A model generated the notes under the pieces. The model did no database searches. It had not been told where the DNA came from and saw only the letters and a program-made list of their open reading frames with translations. A stretch of DNA of 64,000 bases from Molanna angustata (Eukaryota > Arthropoda > Insecta > Trichoptera > Molannidae): positions 32,705,778 to 32,769,777 of the forward strand of contig OY754979.1 in NCBI GenBank assembly GCA_963576475.1, given 5' to 3'. The position numbers and the translations under genes were made by a program. Of this stretch, positions 34,241-44,839 are shown piece by piece (position 1 is the stretch's first letter; every line of letters begins with the position of its first letter).

Positions 34241-35000
34241 TTATTATTAAAAAATTCTGACACTATTTGTTATTTTAAACTTATGCGTAAAATTGTATTT
34301 TTTTTATTTCCTGGTACAAAGATGACTTCATGGGCACCTAATACATATTGAAAAACTTCTATACGTACATACATTTTAATTGACTTTTAATTTCATTCGT
34401 GTATAGAAAGTGTTTTTATACAATATAATTATTATTATCCATTGGTATTTAGTAATAACTGATATCAAATTGACGTTTAACAGCGCCATGATCATTATTA
34501 TTTCGAAATAACACTTCGCAAAGATTGTAAATCGCTTGTGGAGGTATGGCTGAGTGAGTTGAATGGTTCATAATATTGTATTGGGAGTGAGATAAACAGG
34601 TTCCTATCCGGTGTGGTTAATACATTATACATAGTTCCTCGCTCACTGGGTCACTGGGAACAGAAAAGTAGGACCAGACAAAGAAACTCATCACACTGTG
34701 GATCTACATATTATAATATTAACACAATGAGCACGATACACGGATAAAAAAATCATGCATTGGTACTTTGTTGGGCTATAAGATGTTTCATAGTATCATT
34801 TTTTTTATTTATTACAAAATTACATAGCAAAAATGAAATTATAACACTGTACATATAATATGACTTCCTTCAAAAAGAGATATAGGTACTCGTATTTTGT
34901 GAGGAGTTGCAACTATTTACATAATATATATAGAGCAAAAAACAAGGTAACAAAATAATCGAATATATTTTTTAATTGCATATACGCAAACATTTGATTT
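34241..35000. other. Unassigned 0.8 kb
   Basis: No gene or repeat family recognised. Confidence 0.35.
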
Positions 35001-35005
35001 TTTAA

Positions 35006-35555
35006 CCCTGTCGGGATTCAAATGGTATTTTTATTGATAATAACATCTCAATAGAGACGAAGTTGGGATATTATAGAAGAACCAGGAACTCGGGCACCTA
35101 CAGGGCTTAAATACATTCGATTTACATACACATTGGTACAAGTAGGTTAACAAGGCAAAAATAAAATCATATATCTGGCACAGTTCAGGGGTGACATCTG
35201 TGCTAGACACCGACATCTCATTCATAAGGACTGTTGCTTTCATTGTTTACAAATAAACTAATTCCTCAGTAGATGGCGTTACAAAAAAAAAAGGTTTCTT
35301 CGTTACCTCATAGATGGCAATAGTATAATTTTGCATTATTCAGGTGAATTGTTTAAACATTATTCGAATATATAGAACTTACATTGATAAGGGAACCCAA
35401 TAAAGGCATAATTGGTGAACGTTGCGCAAGCGTATAAAGTGATCACGTAAACCAGCCGATGACAGGTCGTAAGCCCTGTAGGTGCCTGAGTTCCTGGTTT
35501 TTCTATAATATCCCAACTTCGTCTCTATTGAGATGTTATTGTCAATAAAAACAAA
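35006..35555. mobile_element. MITE-D copy 4, most complete
   Basis: Left terminus CCCTGTCGGGATTCAAATGG, then AACATCTCAATAGAGACGAA. Right arm: GGCATAATTGGTGAACG, GACAGGTCGTAAGCCCTGTA, CAACTTCGTCTCTATTGAGA. The centre has TAGATGGCGTTACAAAAAAA and TCAGGGGTGACATCTGTGC. No open frame of note. Confidence 0.8.
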
Positions 35556-35990
35556 ATAATCATTGGTAACAACAAATATACTTAAAAAATAGCCATATTT
35601 AACAAAAAACTATTCAAATTACAATTATGAATAATTGAATTAGCGTAAAATACCTGCATTTATAACATCAATGAACAGTAAAATTAGTTTTTACCATTGA
35701 ACTACACACAAACCCTCTTTATATCAACATAAATTTCTTTATATCGATAATATCTGTATGTCTCTGCTCAGGCAACAGTTTGTTAAACCACTTTACGCCA
35801 TGATACGTATAGTGGTTTTGTGCGTAGGCCGTTCTTTTTTTGGCATATTGAGCATCACATCAAATTTGATTCTGATATCCTATATACTATATTCCCACTA
35901 TATCCCGTTTAGGTAGTGAAGAGTAAAACAGTTATGGGGTCCTTACTTAATTGTTGTATGACAGCCCACTAATGTCTAGCTACGCCACTG
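35556..35990. other. Unassigned spacer
   Basis: Nothing recognised. Confidence 0.35.
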
Positions 35991-35995
35991 ATTAA

Positions 35996-36103
35996 GGGTC
36001 GTATTACAATAGTATTTGAGAAAAGGGTAAGGTCCCGTACTGGGAGAATACTGCTTAGGGGACCTCAACAGTTTCTTATATTATGACTCCCGTAATACGA
36101 CCC
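35996..36103. mobile_element. Hairpin MITE, GGGTCGTATTAC ends, copy 1
   Basis: GGGTCGTATTACAATAGT faces its inverse GTAATACGACCC. Almost the whole 108 bases folds on itself, with the inner block AAGGTCCCGTACTGGGAG. TAA precedes and TAC follows. A second copy lies at 48595-48722. Confidence 0.75.
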
Positions 36104-36109
36104 TACGAC

Positions 36110-36890
36110 ATTAATTTTAAAGCAGTCAGACGCTCATCGGTCATTTTTTCAATGTGGCCAAACCGATTTATGGAATTCACCTTGAATCTGTAGAAATTGA
36201 AGATTTTTACAATACCTTTGTCGACGAAAGCAATAATGATTTATGTCCCTGGGACATGTTTAATTCATGAATAGCATATAAATAATGTCGCCACGATGAG
36301 ACGAGAGGTGATAAAGTGGGCTAGTAGGATATAACACAGATACATACCGGTGTTGGTGGAAGCGTTGCAGGCCTTGGTGGTTTCTGGTGACCACTACTAC
36401 ACCATCTACTACTAGGCTACATATTATCATATTAGGGTCACACAGATTCCATACAAGATTCTTCGACAGAAACTCGCACTTTTAAACAAGACAAGACCTT
36501 GGAACCAGATAAATTATACTTTCATTATATTTATTTATTTATTCAGTAACAATATTTTTGTGTGAGCACCGGCAAATAATAGTGCTTCCACTATTTTATA
36601 CATTTCGTTTCGTAAATGTCTGGTAATCAAAAAGCAACGGAAAAAATAAAATTGAAATGATTTGTTATAAAAATTAATTATCATCACGAAATCATTTTTT
36701 TTATTATTGAAAAATAATAAAATATTAAATATTACAAAAAAAAAGTAATATTTTATGTTACGCCAAGTCTAATGTCTAGACTTGTCGGCGTTCATTCATA
36801 CCATCATGGCATATCCCCACAATGTGAGGTAACCAGCGACATATCAACGTTTTCGAATGTCCCATAAGAGTCGGGTTATTGAAAATATAG
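36110..36890. other. Mostly unassigned, two short LINE-like scraps
   Basis: 36121-36195 resembles the minus-strand LINE block for HMGRM/LRWFGH (CAATGTGGCCAAACCGATTT). 36790-36835 (CATACCATCATGGCATATCC) resembles a LINE 3' tail. The rest, including the CACTACTACACCATCTACTA stretch near 36390, is unassigned. Confidence 0.35.
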
Positions 36891-36896
36891 GTAAAA

Positions 36897-37339
36897 TGAC
36901 ATCTCAAATATTCTGGCGCAGTTCAGGGGTGACATCTGTGCGAGACACCGTCACCTCATTTATAAGGACTGTTGCTTTCATTGTTTACAAAATAATAAAC
37001 TAATTCCTCAATAGATGGCGTTACAAAAAAAAAGTTTCATCGTTACTTCATAGATGGCAATAGTATAATTCCTTATTTCCATGTGAATTGTTACACATTA
37101 TAACAATTATTATTATTATTATTTGTTAACTTTCAAAATTAGATTGATAAGGGAACTCAATAAGAAGGCATAATTGGTGAACGTTGCGCAAGCGCATAGA
37201 GTGATCACGTAAACCAGCCAGACAGGTCGTAAGCCCTGTAGGTTCCTTGAGTTCCTGGTTCTTCTATAATATCCCAACTTCGTCTCTATTGAGATGTTAA
37301 AAAGTTTGTCAGTAAAAATATCATTTGACTCCCGACAGG
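36897..37339. mobile_element. MITE-D copy 5
   Basis: Contains GTTCAGGGGTGACATCTGTG, TAGATGGCGTTACAAAAAAA, GGCATAATTGGTGAACG, CAACTTCGTCTCTATTGAGA and the right end GACTCCCGACAGG. The left arm has been lost after ACATCTCAA. Confidence 0.8.
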
Positions 37340-37649
37340 CAAAAAAATCCAATGTTTACGTATATGCAATTAAAAAATATATTCGATTTAAAAGGTTTAG
37401 TGTGATAAAGTCCACTATAAGTGAAACTTATCACTGCTATAGAAGATAGGTAGGTACATATATGTAGTTAGTAGTATCCTACATATTATTACCTACTAGC
37501 TTTTATGTCCCGCCGTTGGCCAAGAATGTAAATTAGTGAAGGAATAAGCAATCGTTTATATACCTACATAATATTGTCACACATCATTTTTTTAACCGTA
37601 GTATGAAAAGTAGTTTGAAATTTAATTGAGTTTAAGCGGTGTAAAATCT

Positions 37650-38965
37650 TAAAGTGATGGCCACAATCCATTTGCTTTTATATATAAGCACATACAATTT
37701 CTGCACGCATGGACTATGGGAAATGATTTTAAATATGACTTATTATAAAAAGACAACGTCGTAAAGAGTTTGGATTTGGCCACAACCCCTATTTTTATAT
37801 ATTGTCATCGAACGAAAATAATGTGTTTTAAATATTTAGTAATTTTGGATGATGGGAAATGGTTTAAAAATTGATTAAACAAAAGTACTGAAAATATTCT
37901 AGTGTTGGTCCCATCCCATTCGTTTTTATATTTTTCGTCAAGTGTGCATATAGTTTATTATAGTTTTGCACAATAAAACTGATAGACTTAAAACTGACAC
38001 ATAAGTCTACATTACAGAAGAAGAAGACTTAGGGCCGAATTTATAAACCATTCTCAGTGCTTAAGTCAATACTTAGCACACAGAAATGTATGGAATTTGT
38101 CGTGCTAAGCATTGAGAAAATTCTTAATACGTTTTATAAATTTGGGCCTAAAGCTATGTTAAATAGTTTTTAATATGAATATAAACGTTGTGAAGATCCA
38201 GCAATGGCCACAACCCCGATTTTTTATATATTGTCATCAAAATGAAATGTGTAGTTATTGAAAATTAAGCAATATAATATGATGATATAATAAATGGTGT
38301 AAATTTGATTGAACAAAAGTAATGAGAAGATTCTAGTGTTGGTCACATCCCATTCGTTTTTATGTATTTTCATCAAGCATGCATGTTGTTTATAATATTT
38401 CGTTACAATAGACTATTAGACATAAAACTAATCCAAAAGACTAAATAAAAAAAGAAGTAGAAGTATAAAACTATAACAAATAGTTTGTAATAAAAACTGA
38501 CCCAATGGTCTACATAGAAGATGAAATAGAAGAATTACACATTAGGAAATGTATTATATAAAAAACTGACCAAAATGTCTTCATAAAAGAAGAAGAAGAT
38601 GAATTGAACTATAGGAAATATTTTATATAAAATTCACCCAACATCTACAAAAACGAAGAATTAGACTAAAGGATAGTTTGTTTAAAAATAGTTTGTATAA
38701 AAACTAACCAAAAGGTCTAAATAAAGGAAGAAGAAGACGAATTAGACTATAGGAAATAGTTTGTATAAAAACTCACCCAAGGTCTACATAAATTAAGAAA
38801 AAGAAAAATTAGACTATAGGAAATACTTTATTTATGAACTGTCTCAAATGACTTCACAAAAGAAGAGGAAGAAGATTTAAACCCCAAGAAATAGTTTGTA
38901 GAAAAAATCACCCAAAGGTCTATATAGAAAAAAGAAGAATTACACTATAGGAAATAGTTTGTAGG
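37650..38965. repeat. Decayed tandem-repeat block
   Basis: The first part (37650-38420) repeats a unit of about 115-130 bases marked by GGCCACAACCCC or GGTCACATCCCATTCG followed by TTTTTATATATTGTCATC (near 37656, 37772, 37898, 38203 and 38334). The second part (38420-38965) repeats a unit of about 60-66 bases, GACTATAGGAAATAGTTTGT followed by ACTCACCCAAGGTCTACATA. Copies differ widely, so the array is old. The GAAGAAGAAG runs give no believable coding frame. Confidence 0.75.
38032..38148. mobile_element. Hairpin MITE, GGGCCGAATTTATAAA ends
   Basis: GGGCCGAATTTATAAAC faces its inverse TTTATAAATTTGGGCC, and the inner words CTTAGCAC and GTGCTAAG are also inverse. TA lies on both sides (38030-38031 and 38149-38150). 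It interrupts the decayed tandem repeat. Confidence 0.75.
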
Positions 38966-39144
38966 TATATTGAATGTGTATTGTAGTTAACCTAAAATAG
39001 TTCAATAATTTTCCTATAAAAAATCAGTATATTCTTGGTTTTTAAGTAGTAAGTATTAGGTAAGTAGGTACCTACCTACAATGATGTTCTAAATTAATTC
39101 GAATTCGATTTATAACAAATTTTATTTGAATATCAGAATGTGTC

Positions 39145-39240
39145 CGTTTCCATAGTAACCATGTTCCAACATGTGAAAAATATCAAATGTTATGGAGACA
39201 TTTGGAGACAAATGTTATGGAGACAAATGTTATGGAGACA
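39145..39240. repeat. Short tandem TATGGAGACAAATGT
   Basis: A 15-base unit occurs about three times at 39190-39240, in the probable 3' UTR of the minus-strand gene and touching its proposed stop codon. Confidence 0.7.
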
Positions 39241-40759
39241 GTTCCATATCAGGTTCTGGAGTCACTTGATCTGGAATAAACAAAACAAACTAAATATAAC
39301 AGACCGTATATTATTTAACTTTATAGACAGCCTTTTGCTGGAGCAATAAAATTTAATGGAAAAATGCATATATGATATTGAACATATTGTTACAACAGAT
39401 ACAACATATATGATATCGAACATACTGTTACAACTGTGCCGACCGGCACAGTTGTTAAGCCATTTGGCTTCTGTGAGGACGTCCTGGGTTCGATCCCCAG
39501 CAGGGGAGAAATTGATTTAAATTCATTTTTCACACAAATATTGCTTTTCTGGGCTGGAAGCACTGGTTAGTTGGAAGAAATTGCCACTTATAGCAAGAGT
39601 TTTGAGTTCAATTCCTGCCAACTGCTCAGCCAATTACTTATCAACATTGTTTAAGAATTTCTATTTTATTTGCTTGTTGTTACAATTCTGATAATGCTTG
39701 TCGAAGAGCAATATTGGTGAGTGAGAGTTGTGTTTGTGAAAAAAAAAAAACTATATATTTACACATTAATAAGTACCTAATTTAAGAGAATGATACTAAT
39801 GTACATAACTTTTAAAAAGTTTACCTGTTAGTGGAGAGTTTTCCACAATTGCTGTGCTGACTTCTATCTGCGAAGAAGAAATTGTTGATGGATAGATGGA
39901 TGGAAGCCAATTTTCTGTTTCCTGTAAAATTAGTTGTATCTCTTTCAAATATATTTTTCATGTTTTATCTTGTTTTTTTTTTATTGAAGTATAGAGTACT
40001 TATACAAAGTAATTTAAATGATCACACGGTTACTTACTATGCCTTGTTCCTCCGTTTGGTTGCCAGTGACTGCCAGAACTCCAGTGAGGTGCATTACCCT
40101 CTCCTCTATTTCTGTAAGAGGTTTGGCAGTCAAGGGACCTCCACCAGTACCACGCATCGCTCGATGCAATGTAGCGGCTTTCTTTTTCGTCTTAGTTTTC
40201 CAGTCAGACCATACCTAATAAAGTGTATTTCAACATAATCAAATACATTATATTTTTATCTTTGAATGAAATATTTACTCGTAAGAATAAAATCATATAT
40301 CAAGTGTATAAGCAATGAAAACAAAGATTTGCCAATAAACAAAACAGAAACAAAATTATACAAAACAAAACAAAATTATACAAAAACAACAACTTGCAGC
40401 TTATGGCTGTAGTGATTCTTTAGAAAATCGATTTTACAAATATTTGCAACTCATACTGAAAATAATTAAAATAAAACACTCACTTTTTTCCACTGCACAG
40501 TAGTTCGACTGGCTCCATTTCCGTCCGAATTCAAAACAACAGTCAATTCGGACCATTTTCGGTCTGCTCGAACTTTTCCATTCAACCCCTCCTGCAGCCT
40601 TAACAAATCACCATTTCTATAAAAAAAAAAACAAAATAAATTTAATATATTTTTTTATAAAACTACTTACATATGATAGGCAATGACGGTTGGTGCATAC
40701 CTTTCCATATACTCTAGTATTGTCATGAATTGTGACAGGCTAGTACGTCTTTTATCCAT
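39230..40759 (-). CDS. Myb/SANT-like DNA-binding protein (zeste-like), five coding exons
   Basis: Probably a nuclear DNA-binding regulator. Coding exons, in order, are 40759-40701, 40616-40484, 40214-40038, 39921-39825 and, less certainly, 39270-39230, giving 168 residues. All introns have GT and AG ends and the phases join cleanly. The start ATG follows CAG directly. The first three exons encode the family signature: RTSLSQFMTILEYMERNGDL, a KWSEL helix (about 40-44), the TTVQWKKVWSDWKTKTKKKA helix and HRAMRGTGGGPLTAKPLT, then the IEERVMHLTGVLAVTG block. This matches Myb/SANT-like domains of the zeste and NAIF1 type, which also occur in Harbinger transposons, but no Harbinger nuclease is nearby. 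The last two exons are Ser/Pro/Glu-rich. The final 14-codon exon (DQVTPEPDMELSP) rests only on frame and splice sites. A SINE-C sits in the last intron. The usual coiled C-terminus of relatives is not seen. Confidence 0.8.
39362..39428. repeat. Two-copy tandem duplication
   Basis: ATATATGATATTGAACATAT followed by TGTTACAACAGATACAAC is repeated as ATATATGATATCGAACATAC followed by TGTTACAAC, about 44 bases apart, directly before the SINE-C insertion. Confidence 0.6.
39438..39605 (+). mobile_element. SINE-C copy, plus strand
   Basis: Head GCCGACCGGCACAGTTGTTA, then GGCTTCTGTGAGGACGTCCT and B-box GGGTTCGATCCCCAGC. The body has CAAATATTGCTTTTCTGGGC and CACTGGTTAGTTGGAAGAAA. It lies within the last intron of the Myb/SANT-like gene, in antisense orientation. 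Confidence 0.85.
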
Positions 40760-41042
40760 CTGAAAAAACAAATGTACACTTAAAATAAAACTTCAATTTT
40801 ATATATGTACACAACCAACAGTTGACAATTGGTTCTATTTACTTATAAAGTATGTTATAAACATTTTAAAGGTTATTTTAAGTACGTAAAACTAAGTATT
40901 ATGTATTTGACCGAATACAAAGCGCATTATGACTTGTTAACTAAAAATGTACGCTCCGTCGAGTGGTTCAATTCAACAAAATCGAGCAATAAAACAAATT
41001 GAATGTCTGTTTATATAAATTAAAATAAAATTCAATACTTAC

Positions 41043-41110
41043 GTTGAATTTGAGAATTTCTCCAAGGTAAAATGTTTCGCGTCACTTGTCACTTCACGTG
41101 TACGCGCGTA
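41043..41110 (-). other. Probable non-coding first exon of the Myb/SANT-like gene
   Basis: On minus the segment ends AAATTCAAC before a consensus GTAAGTATT donor at 41042. The next acceptor (TTTTTTCAG at 40760) places the ATG as the first bases of exon 2. The 5' boundary is a guess. The upstream CACGTG and GTACGCGCGTAC words near 41095-41112 may be promoter elements. Confidence 0.55.
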
Positions 41111-41298
41111 CTGTTTAAAACAAATATACATCTATTTTATCTGTGATATAGATAAAAATACAAAATATCCATGGAAGGAACACAATAAATCATAGACAAT
41201 TGGCGAAACGACGCCCCGCGACGCATTCCGTCTTAACGTCAAAGCGTTTCATGAGAAAGCGAACAGCGTTTTGTTTTGACTACCGATTTGGCGACAAG

Positions 41299-41477
41299 GC
41301 CCCCAAGTCAAATTGAAAACGCTGTTCGTTTTCGCCAAGCGCTAATTTTTTTTGTATGGGATTTGACGTTTGTTGTTTGTTATTGTAGAAAAAATTTCTA
41401 CAACAAACGTCAAATCCCATACAAAAAAAATTAGCGCTTGGCGAAAACGAACAGCGTTTTCAATTTGACTTGGGGGC
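41299..41477. repeat. Perfect long palindrome, 77-base arms
   Basis: 41299-41375 and 41401-41477 are exact reverse complements over 77 bases, around a 25-base spacer that is itself partly self-complementary (GTAGAAAAAATTTCTAC). The arms begin GCCCCCAAGTCAAATTGAAA and contain TTCGCCAAGCGCTAATTT. A partial extra copy of the arm, GCGAACAGCGTTTTGTTTTG, lies just outside at about 41259-41278. It is probably a foldback MITE, and any transcript through it would form a long hairpin. It lies about 190 bases upstream of the first exon of the Myb/SANT-like gene. Confidence 0.92.
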
Positions 41478-41479
41478 AT

Positions 41480-42180
41480 GAACGCTCGGGCGCTCAAAGC
41501 GCTTGGCGTTCAAAGCGCTAGAATTTGACTTGGGCCCATTTTTTGAATATGTAGGTACCTACATTGGTTTGTTCGATGCCATAAAAATGAAAATTGTCAG
41601 AAAAATCAAATATTTTAAACAAATTATGCAATTTTATTACGCCTATATCTTTACTAATAATTAACAGACTTTTACAATATATGTCTTAAAACTTGCTGTA
41701 ATGTCTTGTGTTTCATTTTATTATTTCATAATCACATTTATTTCAAATGTATATTATTTTAAAGAACATATTCATTCGGTAGGAAAATTAAATATCGTAT
41801 GAAAAGATATTAAAATGGCGGGGTTATATGTACATTTGTACAAAACGCTTACTTTAAAAATAAGTTAAACATTATAATTAGACAAAATATTCACCATGTT
41901 TTTCACTTAAAAGCTAAGTTATACTTGAAAATATATTTTTTTCGTGTAAATACGTACTTCTAACTTTTAAACTAACAGATATTTGCGTGCAAAATGTACA
42001 CTTTTTTGACAGATATGACTTGGAAAATTTTGTATGAAAAAAATAATTATTGAAATATCTTTCAAATTCAGCATTTTAATCGCATTATTTTTAGCGTGAC
42101 ACTGCATCAGGTATACTGGTACACGTTCGCACATAAATTAGATTTTTAGATGCTCTTGGTTTTTCAAAAGGCGTGAGACA
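41480..42180. other. Unassigned 0.7 kb
   Basis: GGCGTTCAAAGCGCTAGAAT and the flanking GCGCT words belong to the palindrome edge. The rest is AT-rich without a recognised feature. Confidence 0.35.
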
Positions 42181-42198
42181 AACACACACACACACACT
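42181..42198. repeat. (AC)n microsatellite
   Basis: About nine CA dinucleotides. Confidence 0.85.
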
Positions 42199-42395
42199 AA
42201 CATATTGATTGCTTTATTACTTTAGATGTACCAATTGTATAGGTCACACGAGATGGCATATAATAAGTATAATTGTTACATAAAGGTCAATATGGTCATA
42301 TTTCGAATAACAACCTGTTCTATCAGACACATGTTTCAATTAAGAGGGCGCGCTTGCAGTCAGCGTACTTCAATTGGATATTCCATCATTACTAC

Positions 42396-42573
42396 TAATC
42401 TTTCGAATATTTTGAAATATTTTCGAATATTACTTCGAATATTTTCGAATATTACTTCGAATATTTTCGAATATTTTCGAATATTACTAGTAATCTTTCG
42501 AATATTTTGAAATATTTTCGAATATTACTTCGAATATTTTCGAATATTACTACTAAACTTTCGAATATTTTGA
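42396..42573. repeat. TTTTCGAATATTACTTCGAATA minisatellite
   Basis: An 11-12 base core, TTCGAATATTTT or TTCGAATATTAC, repeats about 14 times with a higher-order unit of about 90 bases (CTAATCTTTCGAATATTTTG at 42399 and a near copy at about 42490). A frame through it (Phe-Glu-Tyr-Phe-Arg-Ile-Leu) is a repeat artefact. Confidence 0.9.
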
Positions 42574-43146
42574 AAACGTGCGGGTTGTGGCCAACGGTAC
42601 ACTCCTCACTAACAACTCATTCTATAAATTATTCAAATTTTGTATGGAAAATATTCAGCATTTTCATGAAAAGAGTTAGCTAAATAATTTTTTTTTTAAT
42701 ATTTTATTATGTAATCTTGATAACTCTTCAATGCCATTTTATGAAAGTGACGTGCCTTTTTACCAATTTGAAAATGATAATTTCAAATTTTAAGTTTCCT
42801 GAGCTTGGGGTCATTTTGAAATATTTGACAGTTAAAAAAAATGAGATGCATTATTCAGATATCCTATAAAATCTAATGGGGTCTAAGCGAGTATTAGATA
42901 TACATATTTGTAAAATTTGAAAAGAATCGAATGAGTACTTTAGTATACAATCGATAAGTAGAATAAACACGCAGTACCTACATAGTACACAGTTTACAGG
43001 ATACACAAATACATTGGGATGAAACTTTCAGAATACAATCTCAGCATGATAATTGATAATCTGCGATAAAAAATAAAAATTGCGAATTCATAACACCCTT
43101 GCGATATTGAAGTATTTTTTATTTATTTATTATGATTATTATTTTT
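42574..43146. other. Unassigned spacer
   Basis: Begins with GGGTTGTGGCCAACGG, the inverse of a motif seen at 6411 and 37.7-38.3 kb. Otherwise nothing recognised. Confidence 0.35.
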
Positions 43147-43179
43147 ATTTACTTAGACTATGGAATAGTCTAAGTAAAT
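43147..43179. repeat. Perfect 14-base-arm hairpin
   Basis: ATTTACTTAGACTA, loop TGGAA, then TAGTCTAAGTAAAT. Lies directly beside the LINE remnant. Confidence 0.8.
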
Positions 43180-43180
43180 A

Positions 43181-43267
43181 AGTCCTGATATTACGTCGTC
43201 GTCTATCTCACTAAACATCTTCAAGAAAAGGCTAAAGCAAAAATATTTATCTGATAACACCTGATTA
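43181..43267 (+). pseudogene. LINE extreme C-terminus remnant
   Basis: SPDITSSSISLNIFKKRLKQ then KYLSDNT and a stop. The FKKRLKxYL ending is typical of jockey/CR1-like proteins. Only about 28 codons remain. Confidence 0.55.
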
Positions 43268-43289
43268 CATCTTCCTCTTCTCTTCCTTT

Positions 43290-44818
43290 CCTTATCCTTT
43301 AGTTTTCCTATCATTGCTATGATCTGTTCTTATAAGCTATATTCTTTGTTTTTTTTACTTTTCGTCTGCTATCTTTGTTTATTTTTGTAATGTGATTAAC
43401 TTTTTGCCATAGTACACACTGTTTTGTATATTAAACATTAACTATTTTTATATGAATCAATAAATGGGATTCATCAAGTAAAACGTTGTAAACGCCAACA
43501 CCATTTACGGAGAAGTATGAAAATGTTTTGATTCCACCTTTATTTAGTATCGGTGAAATAAACGAACATTATCGTACAAGGAAACTAATTATCATGTATT
43601 ATTTTTATCATAGTAAATATTTATGACACACTTATATAGACTTAAAGATAATATTTATTAATTTTAAAAAAAAATATCCTAAATTCTTTCCCATTGTTCG
43701 TTTTTGAGTGTATAAAGGTGGATTTAGACGAGGACAGTAACATAAATTAAGACAAGGCTCGGAGATATAAGTCTCCTATCTTCGCTGAAAAGAATTTTGA
43801 CAGTTCGGACTACAGACCAATAATCTATAGACATGAAATAAGTAAAATAAATTTAACGGTACACACCGCATGACTGTGCTACCGAAATTTGGAGGCAATT
43901 AATATTACGCATATGAATATTTTCTTGGATGGTTCGGAATGTAAATTGTACGAGTACTCAACGCTAATGTCAATAAGTATATGTTGCTAACAAAGGGATT
44001 TAAATTTCGAAAAGAAAATAGTTTTACTGCTACATAAATGGGTTATTAATATCCGATTTATATTTAGACAATCAATCATCAAAGTATATCAATGCCCTGG
44101 CCAAAAGTCGTGGCTTATGTCAGCTCTGTGCCTATATTTCTTACTTTTTGGTTTAGACCATAATTCATAAATTATATAGTTCTTTATTATTTTTGGGTAT
44201 AATTTGAAAATAAATTAAAAGGAGTAGGTACCTAAATGAATTTGTTTGATTTTACTATTCTACATATTAATTTGACGATGGTAATAGAAATTTCGTCCGA
44301 CGAGGACTTTTATCAAAATTATAATTGACAAGACAATAGAAAACAACGGACAAGACTTGTCTTGCAAAATATGTTTTAAAATGTTATACATATGTATTTT
44401 CAGAGTTATAAAATAATGCACTATTTTTTCAATTAACGATTTGCAACTGCATTTGTTAACAGACCGAGATCACAATATAAAAACTTAAGAGACTTTTATT
44501 GCTCGATCAAATAATCTTTTGTCTCACGGTCCTGTATATAAATATTTACTTATTAATTATCAAAATAATTCAAAATATTATCTTTTTTACAGGTATTGTC
44601 TACTATATCGAGATAAGATAAAACAAACCTACATGTGTGTGTTGAAAACACGATAAGTCAATACAATACTTGAAAGTTTTAAAACAATACCGAGTTATCC
44701 GTGGATTAACAATGTGACATGAGTATAAATTATTGTAAATAAACGCATGAAGTGGTGAAGGCCATCTATTTATTAAATTCAATACTAATTGTCATACTGA
44801 TCCTTTCCTGGGAATATC
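43290..44818. other. Unassigned 1.5 kb upstream of the serine-rich exon
   Basis: AT-rich, no repeat family recognised. It probably contains the promoter or 5' UTR of the gene beginning at 44832, but no element can be named. Confidence 0.35.
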
Positions 44819-44839
44819 ATGGACAGTGAAAATGGCTGA
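44819..44839 (+). promoter_or_regulatory. Upstream ORF overlapping the main start
   Basis: ATG GAC AGT GAA AAT GGC TGA reads six codons in another frame and stops five bases past the main ATG at 44832-44834. Both ATGs have a purine at -3 and G at +4, so a scanning ribosome would meet the short frame first if transcription starts upstream. This could lower or control main-frame translation. The upstream extent of the mRNA is unknown. Confidence 0.5.

Noticed and set aside
38420..38965. GAA-rich stretch as an exonic splicing or acidic protein segment
   Set aside because: It is a degenerate 60-66 base tandem repeat with stops in every frame.
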